A stretch of 64,000 bases of DNA from Leucaena leucocephala (lineage: Eukaryota > Streptophyta > Magnoliopsida > Fabales > Fabaceae), in NCBI GenBank assembly GCA_037074615.1, contig CM073562.1, positions 13,749,001-13,813,000 on the forward strand, read 5' to 3'. The notes beneath the pieces were generated by a model, which was given only the letters and a program-made list of their open reading frames with translations, did not search any database and was not told the DNA's origin. Position numbers and translations under genes: made by a program. How positions within the stretch are numbered: the stretch's first letter is position 1; every line of letters starts with the position of its first letter. Positions 33,165 through 46,100 of this stretch are shown piece after piece.

Positions 33165-33400
33165 TAAAAAGGAGATGGGGCTGATGCGACTTCCCTTAGT
33201 TGGTTTGGGTGGCATAGCCCGTTGCAGAAGTACCCCCTCTTCTCCCTAACGGTCGATCTACAAGCACCCTCTCTCAGCAAGAAAACAGATGCGCGAAGCT
33301 AACGCGCAACATGCTCTGCTGCTTGAGCAAAGCAAGAGGTACAAAGTCAGTCGAGTGTTAGCTCGAGGGCTAATGGCGCTTCAGTCGAGATAATTTTTTC
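33165..33400. other. GC-richer island of unknown origin
   Basis: A sharply bounded stretch with balanced base composition, containing CATAGCCCGTTGCAGAAGTA, TAACGGTCGATCTACAAGC, GCGCGAAGCTAACGCGC and GGCTAATGGCGCTTCAGTCG, in a region otherwise ~70% AT. No ORF or rRNA/tRNA match was recognised. The style resembles plant mitochondrial DNA, so a mitochondrial insertion is one possibility and a TE fragment another. Neither could be confirmed here. Confidence 0.35.
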
Positions 33401-34193
33401 TAGTTAATTCCTTATAATAATAACCAGAGTATCTAATATGATTAATTTATATTTGAGCTGAATTCACTCTCAATTTGTGATTAATTCATGCTTCGCCAGT
33501 TTAGTATCATGAAGAAACTCTTACTATCCTTGTTTCAAATTTCACAATTTCTCATTTAGAATTTGAAACTCGAGTTTTCATTGAAAAGCTCAATATAGCA
33601 AAATGACTAAGAAAGATGGCCTCATTTGTGTTCTTTTCTTAGTAATTATTATTATTCCCTCGAGTCCTATATATAATAAATAAATAACTAAATTTAGTTC
33701 AAAGCATTTAATCCTTCATAAATATGTTACATAGTGTAATTTTATTTCCAAAAACGGCCACAATTAATTTGAAAACTTTTACCAAATATTTCATGACACT
33801 CCAGAAGCCAATTTGTTTATTAGAGGAATTTTTTGAAAAATAAGATAGACATGAATAGTTAGTATCTTATATTTAGGCCCTAGAGAAAATTATAAATTCT
33901 TTCACACAAAGGCAGACACACATATAGGAGTGGAGGGAGTATTTATTTAAGGGAAAACCATTTTACAAGTACCTATAATGATTTAATTAAGAGATAAAAA
34001 ATACACAAGTATCAAATTAAAAATTAAGAAAAAGTATAGGTACCTGTAAAATAATGGTTTTCCCTTTATTTAATTCCATAACTTGGGGATGAGAGGCAAT
34101 GGAAATTGAAAGAAGGGGAAAATATCCAGGACATGAGGGGGGGGGGGGGAATACATATCAGCACTGTTATAACATGAAAATCCCTAATACAAA

Positions 34194-37100
34194 CTAGGAC
34201 TCAGATTTACAAGAGGAACTGGCGAAGTTATCAAAATCTAAGAAAATTACAGAGGTATTATCCTTTGTTCTGAGTGTTCTAGCCTCACCCACCAAGAAAT
34301 TAGCAACCTTTTCTGCAGAATTCTCTGCGACTGAGGAGTATCTGTCTCTCGCCTGGGAACTCAAACAAGGAAATAGTCAGAACAAACTGGCGGGGAGTAA
34401 AAATACAAATATCCAATAAACAATGTCTTGAAACAAAAAAGTTTGTATAAAACCTGAAGCACCAGCTGAATAGCCTTCTTCATGCTGATGACATCCCACA
34501 AACCATCACTGTAAATTTCGAAAACACAGATTCATTCTAAACGGTCAAATCAAAGCCATGATGGTTTGCGCAAAGCATACACCTAAAAAATAACGGGGAA
34601 ATGACACCTTGGTCCCAAAAATTCAATTTAATAATAGTTAGGTCCAAAAACAATTTTTGAAAAACAAGTACCAAATGTCATTTCAAATAGTTATAAGTCT
34701 CATTTGCAAGCAAATCACTCGGATCGCCACATGAAAATATACCTAGTTTGCAATTGAAACTCCCCATTTGCAACTGTCTAAATTTATATTTACAACTTAT
34801 CTTGCAGCGAAACTTTTTGGGACTCAGCTGTTACTAAATTGATCCTTTTGGGGTCCAAATGTCATTTCCCTAAGAAAATATGCCTAGTTTGCAATTGAAA
34901 CTCCCCCGTTTGCAACTGTCTAAATTTAAATTTACAACTTATCTTGCAGCGAAACTTTTTGGGACCTGACTGTTACTAAATTGATCCTTTTGGGATCTAA
35001 ATGTCATTTCCCTATGAAAATATGCCTAGTTTGCAATTGAAACTCCCCCATTTGCAACTGTCTAAATTTAAATTTACAACTTATCTTGCAGCGAAACTTT
35101 TTGGGACCTGACTGTTACTAAATTGATCCTTTTGGGATCTAAATGTCATTTCCCTTAAAATAATTGCATGTAAATTTTATCATTTTGCAAAAATACAGCC
35201 CAGTCATCTGATCAACTGTTTCTAAAACGTTAATGGAACACAGAGCATATGGATATTCAGAAGTACCATAAAAATTAATAAAAGCAAAAATCAGAAGATA
35301 AATCACCTAGCTATAATGGCAAAAGCCCGGCTTGTTTGATCAATGTGAACTGCTTGACTTATGTAAGGCTCTGAACTAAACCGGGAATCTTTTTCTTTGA
35401 GAAATTTGTCCCCAAGCATCCTTGCAAGATTTATACCTGCATTTATTCACATAAAAAATCAGTCTGAGCCGCAGTCCAGTCAATTTTATAACTCAGGAAA
35501 TATTTTGTTCCCTCCTTTTTACCGTATAGACGCATTTCCCCATCTTTCAATGGCTCACCCCTCTCTTCAATTCGGAGTCTTTCAGAAGCATTTGCTATCT
35601 TGTGATCTTTTGTCATGTTGATCTGTTTCCCATTGACACTACCAAAGACAATAAATTGTTCCATAAGAACATCATAGTCACAGGAATTCCAGCCTACCTA
35701 ACATCTTAAAGTTCCAAAACTACAACCAAAAACACTCCAAGAGTAATACATGTTGGCGTTAAAATTGGGAATTTCCAGATATAGAAGATTTACATTTATT
35801 GTCTTCATTCTAATATCAGTTTTGATTCGCTCCACTAATTATAATCCCTAAAATCATGGGATTATTATGTATCAGTATCCCGTAATTATAGAGATTCTAG
35901 GAGCCATCTTGCCATAAGTTTAGGGATTCTATGTTAACGCTACATCTGAATCTGTATCTATTTATATCAGCCTCAAAGATGAATAGGGAGCGATACCTCG
36001 GGGATCCCATCACTCAAGTCATTCCTTAACTCCTATTTTCAGACGAAAGATTTGGGTTCATTAAAATACTTCTTGGGAATTGAAGTTATGAGGAGCAGAA
36101 AGGGCATCTTATTGACTCAGAGAAAATATATTCTTGATCTGCTAAAAGAAACTGGCAAACTAAGAGCTGCCCCAACTAGCTTTCCTATGGTTTATAATCC
36201 TCTGCTTGATGCTGATGGTAGTATACCATATGACAATCTCGTTGAAACTGCTAAAAGCACGCCGTTTGAGAACCCAGAAAAGTACAGGAGATTGATTGAA
36301 AAATTGAATTATCTTACAGTTACCTGTCCTGATATCACTTATCTAGGGAGTATCCTTAGCCAATTTATGATCTCTCCAACTGTTCGACAGTGGGAAGTCT
36401 TAAAACATGTGTTACATTATTTAAAGGGATCTCTAGGTCGTGGGCTATTGTACAAAAATCATGGCCATATGGATATTGAGTGTTTTTGTGATGCCGATCA
36501 TGGTGGATCAAAGACCACAAGACGGTCCACTACAGGTACTGTGTATTTGTAGGAGGAAATTTGGTATCTTGGATAAGCAAGAAACAGAATGTAGTGTCAC
36601 GATTGAGTGCAGAAGCGAAATACAGAGCCATGGCACAATCTGTATGTGAGATAGTCTGGATATATCAGTTAATGAAGAAGGTTAGCCTTAAAACCTCATT
36701 ACCAAGAAAGTTGTGGTGTGATAATAAAGCGGCCCTACACATAGCTTCTAATTCAATATTCCATGAAGGCACGAAACATATTGAGATCGACTGTCATTTT
36801 ATTCGAGACAAGCTCAAAGAAAATTTTATCTTTACAAAACATGTCAGATCCAGTGATCAACTAGGCGATCTCCTCACTAAAGCTCTTAATGGGGTTCGGA
36901 TTGAATACCTTTGTAACAAGTTGGGTATGATTGATATATATACTCCAACTTGAGGGGGGAGTGTAGAGATATTATACAATATGTGAATATCTTGTAATTA
37001 GTATATAGGATACGATATGATACTGATTAATATTATATCATTAATGTCTAGGGTTCCCTATTGTGTATATATATGGATTCAGCATATCAATAAAATAAAC

Positions 37101-40100
37101 AATTTTTCTCTCTGAATCAACATCAGGAAAATACTGCAACAACATAAGGCCAGACATCAGACTATAGTCGCTGGTAATATATCATACACAGGTAATGCTA
37201 TTTTAGCACTTCGGACAGATGTTCATAATGATCAAACGTGGATTGTTGACTCTAGATCCACTGATAATTATGTCTAGTAAGCTTAACCTTCTTCGAAATG
37301 TTCAACCTAGTGATACTCTCATATCCATAAAAGTAGCAGATGGGAAATATATTAAAGTTCAGCTTGTTTGGTACTGTTATGCTTACTAACGTCTTATATG
37401 CGCCTGACCTGAAGTGCAACCTGATTTCTGTTAGTAAAACTACTCTATCCGGGCGATGCCATATTGACTTCTCAGCCACTCTGTGTTTATTTCAGGACTT
37501 GGAGTTGGGGAAGACAATTGGAACGGCTAAGCTACTAAAGGGACTTTATTGTGTGAGTGGCAATCTTTCAAAGTAGAACTCAAGACAAGTGACCAGCTGT
37601 GCAACCGACACCCAAGTTTATTTTTTCAGATGAAGAAATTTTACTTTGACACTATAGGTTAGGCTACCCAAATTTCAAATATATGTCCAAAATTTTCCCA
37701 AAGTCTATGAATAAAACTTCATCTTTTGACTTTTGTGAAATCTGCCAGCTATCTGAACATACCAAACATAGCTACAAACCCCATTCTCATGAATTCTCTC
37801 ACCCTTTCTCTCTTGTACATAGTGCTATTTGGGGACCTACCCGTGTACCAATCCTCTCCCATGTAAAATGATTTGTTACTATCATTGATGACCACACAAG
37901 GTTCACTTGGGTTATCCTCATGAAAGAAAAATCTAACTTCACACAAATCTTTATCAATTTTCACAAAATAATCCAAACCCAGTATAACACCTCGATAAAA
38001 GTTCTTAGAAGTCATAATGGGAGGGAATATACCAATGTGCAGCTTCAAACCTACCTTCAACAGCATGATATTATCCACCAAACTAGCTGTATTAATAAAA
38101 CACAATAGAATGGCACCGCAGAGAGAAAAAACAGTCATCTCCTTGATGTTACCCATGCCCTCATGTTGACAAATAATGTTCCAAAGCTTTATTGGGGTGA
38201 AGCCATCCTAACTGCTACTTAATCAATCCCCTGCCCTCAAATATTCTCACCTATTCTACTCCCTTTGACCGTCTCTTCAAAGCCTACCCGACTGCTCCTC
38301 TCCTAAACCACCTTCCTGAAAAGATCTTTGGGTGTACTGCTTATGTTCACAATGACAATGGTGGCAAATTGGATCCCCATGCCATAAAATGTATTTTTGT
38401 TGGATACTCACCCACACAAAAGGGATATAGGTGTTATTCTCCTACCCAAAAGGAATTCTACACCACCATGAATGTTAACTTTGCTGAACACCTACCCTTT
38501 TACCCCAAAACACCCATTCAAGGGGAGAGCATGAGAGAATGGGAGTTTCTAATTAATCCCATACCCATACCAACAGCACCAACTACACCTATACCAACCA
38601 TTGGCCCCACCGCCAATATTTTTGAGCCTGACCCTAACCTTGACATTGATCCTAATCTCACTAAGACAACACCACGTGATGATACAGAGATAGACGCTGA
38701 GGCTGAGACAGCAGAGGAAGAAAATCCAGATCATGTAGAGCCCTCTAGTATTGAATAGTCCCAAGACTCAACCTCAGCTCCTAGTTCTGACGATCTCGAG
38801 TGGCCAATTGCCTTGAGAAAAGGGGTAAGATCGTGTACTCGACATCCTATTGCCAATTTTGTTTCTTATGATAGATTGTCAACCTCTATGCGACGTTTTG
38901 TTGCACATTTAGCATATGAGCAATTGCCTACTACCTTTAGATCATCCATTAAAGATTCAAACTGGAAAAGGGCCATAGTAGATGAATTGAAAGCCCTCAT
39001 TAAAAACCAGACATGGAAACTCATGAAACTACCACCGGGAAAGAAAACTGTGGGGTGTAAATGGATATTTACTAAGAAGTACAACCCTGACGGATCTACA
39101 AACAAATACAAGGCTCGAGCTTGTAGCAAAAGGATACTCTTAAACCTAAGGCATCGACTATCAAGAGACCTTTGCACCAGTGGCAAAGTTAAATACTATT
39201 CGAATACTTTTGTCTCTAGTAGCAAACTTGGATTGGCCTTTACATCAACTAGATATGAAAAACGCCTTCCTCAATGGAGACCTAGAGGAGGAAGTCTATA
39301 TGGATATTCTAGAAGGACTTACTGAATATAATACTCGGGGCTAGCATGTAGACTCTACAAGTCATTATATGGACTAAAACAATCCCCAAGAGCATGGTTC
39401 AAAAGATTTGCAAAGGCTATAAAACGAATTGGTTTCACTCAGTGCCAAGCAGATCACACACTATTTGTAAAACACAACAAAGACAAGATAACCATCCTTA
39501 TTGTCTATGTTGATGATATTATCCTAACAGGAGATGACATCGATGGGCTAATGAGACTTAAGAAGTCACTAGAAAATGAATTTGAAGTGAAAGACTTGGG
39601 AAGTCTCAGATACTTCTTAGGAATGGAAGTTGCAAGGTCTAAGAATAGAATCACTAGATCCCAGAGGAAGTATACTCTTGACCTACTAAAAGAAATAGGG
39701 ATGTTGGGGGCTAGGCCAGCAGAAACACCAATGAAACCTGCTTGTAAACTTGACGAGCAGAATGATGACAAGAAGGAAAAAGACTCGGTGCCTGTAGATA
39801 CAGACAGGTATAAAAGGGTTGTGGAAAAACTCTTGTACTTGTCCCACACTCGCCCTGATATATGCTATGCAGTTGGTGTGGTAAGTCAGTTTACAAATAA
39901 ACTATTGAAAGAACACATGGATGCAATCTATAGAATCCTACACTATCTCAAAATGACTCCAGGAAGGGGTATATATTTCGAAAAAGGAAAGTCAAGTGAA
40001 TTGGTTGTGTACATAGATGCGGATCATGCAGGATTTCTACCAGACAGAAGATCTACATCAGGATATTGCACAATGCTGTGGGGAAATGTAGTGACATGGA

Positions 40101-43100
40101 GGAGTAAGAAGCAAACTGTTGTCTCAAGAAGCAGTGCAGAAGCTGAACTACGAGCCATAGCTCATGGTGTATGTGAAGGATTATGGATTATTAGAATCTT
40201 GAAAGAACTGGGCCTTGCATTGAAGACTCCTATTCGACTTAGAAGTGATAGCACGCCAGCTATAGCTATAGTCTGAAATCCTATTCACCATGAACAGACA
40301 AAACATGAGGACATAGACAAATATTTTATTAAAGAAAAAGAGGAGGAAGGCATTCTGAATTAATACATGTCCCATCCAGATTTCAAGTAGGGGATCTCTT
40401 CACTAAGCTTTAGCAAGACCACAATTTGAAGAACTTAGATGCAAGCTGGGAATGAAGGACATTTATTCGCCAGCATGAGGGGGAGTGTTGACATTAAAAT
40501 AAGGAATTTCCAGATATAGAAGATTTACATTTATTGTCTTTATTCTAATATCTGTTTTGATTCCCGTCACTGATTATGATCCCTAAAATCATGGGATTAT
40601 TATTATGTAATCAGTATCCCATAATCATAGAGATTCTAGGAGTCATCTAGCCATAAGTTTAGGGATTTTATATTAATGCTATGTCTGAATCTGTATCTAT
40701 ATATATCAGCCTTAAAGATGAATAAAAATAACATATTCTGGCATCAAAATCTTCACAATTCTTTCCTAATACAAATTATGGAATCATTAATATTGAAAGG
40801 GTTTTGTAACACCAAAATGCAAAAATTATTAACCATCAACATAATTCATAAATTACAATGCGTTGCATTTTTTTCAAAAAAAGAAGCCATTCTAACCATA
40901 TTTTTAATCTCATAGCCTAGTTGTCATCTAGTCCACCCTTGACCCATTCAAAATTCAATTTTTGTCCTGAGCATTGTTGAGTTCAATAAATAAACATACC
41001 TCATAACACAGGAAGAGTCCCCAACATTTGCACATTGTGCATAAAAATTTTCATCACCATCAACCCACACCAGAAGCGATGTTGCTGTACATCCCTGCAA
41101 TGTTTTTCAATAAAAAATAGAGAAGTGAACCCAAAACCTTCAACTTCCACAAATTTTAAAGATGAAATCATTTAATAGTTGCTGTTGCCAGAAGACAAAT
41201 TTATATAAGATGGGGATGCTAAATTTGCTGTAGTCTCCATCCCTGGAATCAAACCCTAGCTGGTAACAACCTTAATTCCCATGCTCTTCCCCATGGAATC
41301 CTTGAATGCATGGACCTGGACCTATTTACCTAGAGAAATTTTAAAATGAGCAATTTTTTCTCAAGTTAAATCTCATCTTTATGAAACTGTTTATATGAAA
41401 TCACTTCAAAAATAAAAACCCTCAATCATTAAATATTATCCAAGCACACAGTCATCATAACTTGAAATTGTCTAATAAGCCAACCAACCCACTTCAATCT
41501 GGTCCTAAATCCATCTTTCTATCCCCAAACCTGAACCGGAATGGGTAGTTTGATGGGTACTCATGAGAATTTTGTTCATCCCTCATATAAGATTGGGAAA
41601 AATTAACATTCACAACCCTTATTTACTTGAAAATTTAAATTATTAGTGATAGTGACTTAAATATGAAGAAAGCACCTTCACCTGGTAGGTTTTAGGATCC
41701 CTACCAACCTAAGGTTGACAAATAATTTTTTTTTTCGTATGGTCAAATTTTATCAATATCAAAGTACAAAAATGCGTGATACTTGGTAGCGACAATTAAA
41801 GTTTTAAGTTTCAATGTGTCAAATATTTGCTACAGTTCTAGAAGATAAAGTGCAATTGACTCTATCCTAGATTGAACAGAGACAGGAAAGGGAAAAAATG
41901 TAGCATTTCCCAAAAAATATATTGAAGAAAGCCAATTCCCTTTTATGTTTGTTAATAAAATTCCAGGCTTCTGTTGGGACTGGATCTCTATTACAGTACT
42001 TCAAACAACTTTGGTTTGTAGGTTCATGTGTTAGACACACTGAACAGGAAAATAAACATAAGAAAATGGGAACAAACAAAAAGAATTTTGACCATGACTT
42101 CTACAAATTTACCAAAGGATCTTATTTGGTTCCACAGTAAAAGGAGTAAACCTGACAAAATTCTGACAAACTTGTTTGGCATTCCACTGCAATTAAGGGC
42201 CTTCACTGAACAATATGAATCCATATTGAAAGGCCCAAGCTACAAAGAATTTCTTTTAAGGAGTCTAATAGTAATACATTCTCTTCTTCTATGCAAGTAT
42301 CATACCCAACACCTTTGTCAGAAAGAGTTATTGAAACTAGTTTAGCATAGCTCTTAAAATTCTTAATCAATACTACTCATAATCAGTTAATTGTCCCACC
42401 AAAGATAGTACTACGAAGCTCAAATAGCTACAAGGATTTCAATAACCCGTCCTTCCAAGAGAGCTTTGGATCCTCTAGCCAAAGAACAAAACAAGCCTTA
42501 TCCCACTAAATGAGGTCAGCTATATAAATCACACGACACCATAATACTCTATAAAAAATCAAATCCTTGGATCCTCTAGCCCAAATCCAAAGAAAAACAC
42601 ATGAGTTTAAACTTTTCCCGTCTTGAATATTGTTATGAGGACATTCACAGTATGAAAAGAGTCCAAGAACAAAGAATCTAGCTCCATCAAAACAAGGGAT
42701 AAAGAAAATGATAAGATTTGTGGACAAATCCCTTCCACCCTTATTCTTTATTCCCCCCCCCCCCTTTTTCCCCAAAAACATGCATATTCCAGCTAAGTCT
42801 AGCACATGAAAGAATTAAATCCATTTCTTGGCCAAAAAAAGTGTTCGAAAGAATTTAATTTAAACTAATATGTCAAGCAGGTGACTTTATGATAAATAAG
42901 TATACCAAAACACACTTCTGTTGAAAACTTATGCAAGAAAATATTAAACTCTAAAAATGCCAATATCAACTGTCATTTAATCGTGTCAAGTCCACAAAGG
43001 TGCAGACAAGTTAACAAAAAATATCTAAAAGGAAAAATGAATAAAGAGTACCTCATAATGGTGATTCATGCTTGCTTCTGTTCGAGAAAATGCCTCTCTA

Positions 43101-46100
43101 AGAACATCAGATGCATCATGAAGTGATAAAACCCTCTCCCTTTTTAATGAATCTGATAATATGCTAGAAACTATTTCGGGAAAAAGCCTGAAAAATATTG
43201 CAGAAAAATGAATGAAGTTCCTAAGAGTAAGAAGCACAATAATTGAGTTGGTAAAATATTCCAGATCATGAATAAGAGAATATTGTTGGCATTTAGGTCC
43301 CAGAAGATAACCATTGAGAAATGTTATTCCTTCTATAAGTCTAAATTTTCTTCCACAAATAGCAATTATTTTTAAGTTGGCATATCACAATATATTCAAA
43401 ATAATTCGTTTTATTATGAAAATAGAATCGCAAGACTGGAGCACATGAGTAAGACCGGCCTTAGTATTTGGACTGTTATATTTTGCCACTATAATCTTAC
43501 ATAGGTTGAGATGGTCTAAACCAAATCTTTCACTTAGTAATAGGAAAAAGGTATCAGGTACAATAGAAGTCTCTCAATGTCCATTATTGCCTTTACGTGA
43601 TTAGTGAAGGATAGACTACGACGTATAGCCCAAAAAGTTACAAGGGATACTATATATACAAATGACAACATACATAATTACTGATAGAATACCAGATATG
43701 ACAAGGCAGTGCAGTTAATAAAGTTCAGTTTAAATCTGGAAAAAAAGAACCACACAATATAACTCATATGATCAATGAATGTATGAAAAACACAAACAAC
43801 ATCGACCTGTATGGTATAAAAGATTATGTCATGGAAACCTACATGATAAAAATTGAAACACATGACATATTATAAGACAAACAGTGGAAGAAGGTGCAAG
43901 ATAATTCACATGAACCGTTCCTGAATCACATAGCTTCATATCTAAGGAATAATATCCAAAAACACATGATTATAATGTTTATTTTAACAGAGACAACTGA
44001 CCTTAAAAAGATTGCTGGCAATAGAACTTCAATGAATTATAATACATAAGTTTGATAAAAGCATAATAGATCAAAGATGGCAGAACTAAATCAGAAAATA
44101 CTAACTTGCTAGCAGATTTAGCAGCCCCATCTCCACCATGCCCATCACAGATGCCAAATAGTCCAAACTGCATGTTAGACATATAGGTGAGTTGGCTTCA
44201 TAAAGAAAGTGCAAAAGGAAACAACAGGATGATCCTTGGTTGAACGGGAGCTATGGTGTCCAGAACCTGATCCAGCCCAGGAAGAGGCCATTGATAATAG
44301 CAAACGTCTTCCATAGGTAGCTTTTTTCCTCCTTGACGTAAAGCCATGGGATCTGAAACCATACCTACTCCAAATGGAATTTGATGCCTACTTGGAGAAG
44401 AAAGACGCACCTGCCAAATATTAAGATCACAAAGTTTAACCGGTACACTAGTATAGCATTAAAAGAAGAAACACTTACTTTAAAAGGGAAAAAGAGAACT
44501 GGACAAGCTTTGCATCAACAATAAACAAACAGTAAAAGGAACCACCTTGTCAACTGAGGTCCAAAGGCTTATTACTTACAACAACTTTTGATGTTGTTCC
44601 AAGAGTTATAATATCTCCATTGGCAAGCTCAAATGGCTCACCCCAAAGCCTGTTGCTAGTGTCTGGATGGTTGATTGACCGAGAATTCAAAAGTGTTCCA
44701 TTCAGGCTACCCATATCTACCAACTCCCATTTCAATTGCTGAAATTAATAGCAATTCTATAATAATTGCTGCATAACGTATGACTTTTAAAATCCAGATC
44801 CAAGTCCATCAGAAAAGAAAGGTTTACATCTAAATTCCAATTTATTAGAGCATGCTTTCCTGACACTTCTGAATCCTTTATTAATAAATCACTTGGAGAA
44901 ACTCTTCCAATTGTCAGAGGTAGATGGGAAGGATTTGTTGATTGTAAAGAACAACGGACTCCACAAGAAGGACCACTGATAACCTCCAGAGTGAGACAGC
45001 TTCCTGCAATTCTAACAGAAAGATATGATGAAGTGCTCACTTATTAAGCCTTTGCAAATCCAAAAAACAGTAATTCCTTCATAACAAAAGTTTAAGAAAT
45101 TACTTTGATCTAAGATATCTCTTTGCACAGTGTCCTGCAATCTATCCTCTTCAACATTCACTCTAGCATGCTTTTGAATTTCAGCTACCTGGGCTGGGGG
45201 AAGCTTAAGTGTTTGACCAAAGGAAACTTCTTCTGGAGCATCAGAAGTTAAATCTAAAACCAAACTATCACCTGAAACAGTTAAAGAAAAGTAGTATGAC
45301 TACACAAAGCATCACAATAGACAAAATCAAAGTAAAAGGAAGCAGGTGGACTGAAAATTGGTAGTAGTTCATGAAATACCTTGTGGCACATTTGGAGAAG
45401 AAGCGGGAAGCCTTTGCTTATGAACAAGTCCATGTGATCGTGGTGAGCGAAAAGGACCCTCATTGAACAAGCATGCACCCTCAAGATCATAGTCGCGGGG
45501 CAATTCATTGCTCTGATTACGTAATTCGTTTGCATCATCTACAACTAGGGGCCTCTCTATGTCATCATCCTATGACAGTATAATCAACTAAGAGTTACAT
45601 TAAGGCATAAGCTAAATTGATCAAATAAAACATTCTCACAAATACACAAGGTATATGAAATAATTCATAAATGAAAATGAAGACAAGTAGTTAAGAGTAG
45701 GGATATCATGTCAAGTTCTTGCAATGCTGAAGATTTTGATGCCAGAATATCTTGTTCTTATTCATCTTTGAGGCTGATATATATAGATACAGATTCAGAC
45801 ATAGCATTAATGTAAAATCCCTAAACTTATGGCTAGATGGCTCCTAGAATCTCTATGATTATGGGATACTGATTACATAATAATAATCCCATGATTTTAG
45901 GGATATAATCCCATGATTTTAGAGATCATAATCAGAGGAGGGAATCAAGATAGATATTAGAATAAAGACAATAAATGTAAATCTTCTATATCTGGAAATT
46001 CCTTATTTTAATGTCAACACTCCCCCTCAAGCTGGCAAATAAATGTCCTTCATTCCCAGCTTGCATCTAAGTTCTTCAAACTGTGGTCTTGCTAGAGCTT

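Larger units (their letters stand above)
35751..40755 (+). mobile_element. Ty1/copia element A, mosaic and decayed, in KAPP intron 9
   Basis: Plus-strand element (antisense to KAPP). A truncated 5' LTR (35751-35986) and a 3' LTR (40486-40755, beginning TGTTGACATT) match the LTRs of element B at 45728-50633. From 37118 to 40485 the internal DNA is the same family: end of gag, protease, integrase (RLGYPNFKYMSK-type block, QLQTYLQQHDIIHQTSC), RT (YVDDIILTGDDIDG) and RNase H. It is dead: the protease DSGA box is now DSRS, a 15-base deletion lies near 37361, there are stops and shifts throughout, and gag 5' is missing. 35987-37117 comes from a different copia family. The usual 5 bp target duplication is not present directly at the ends; an ATACA 5-mer lies before the 5' LTR and again 13 bp past the 3' LTR. 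Confidence 0.9.
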
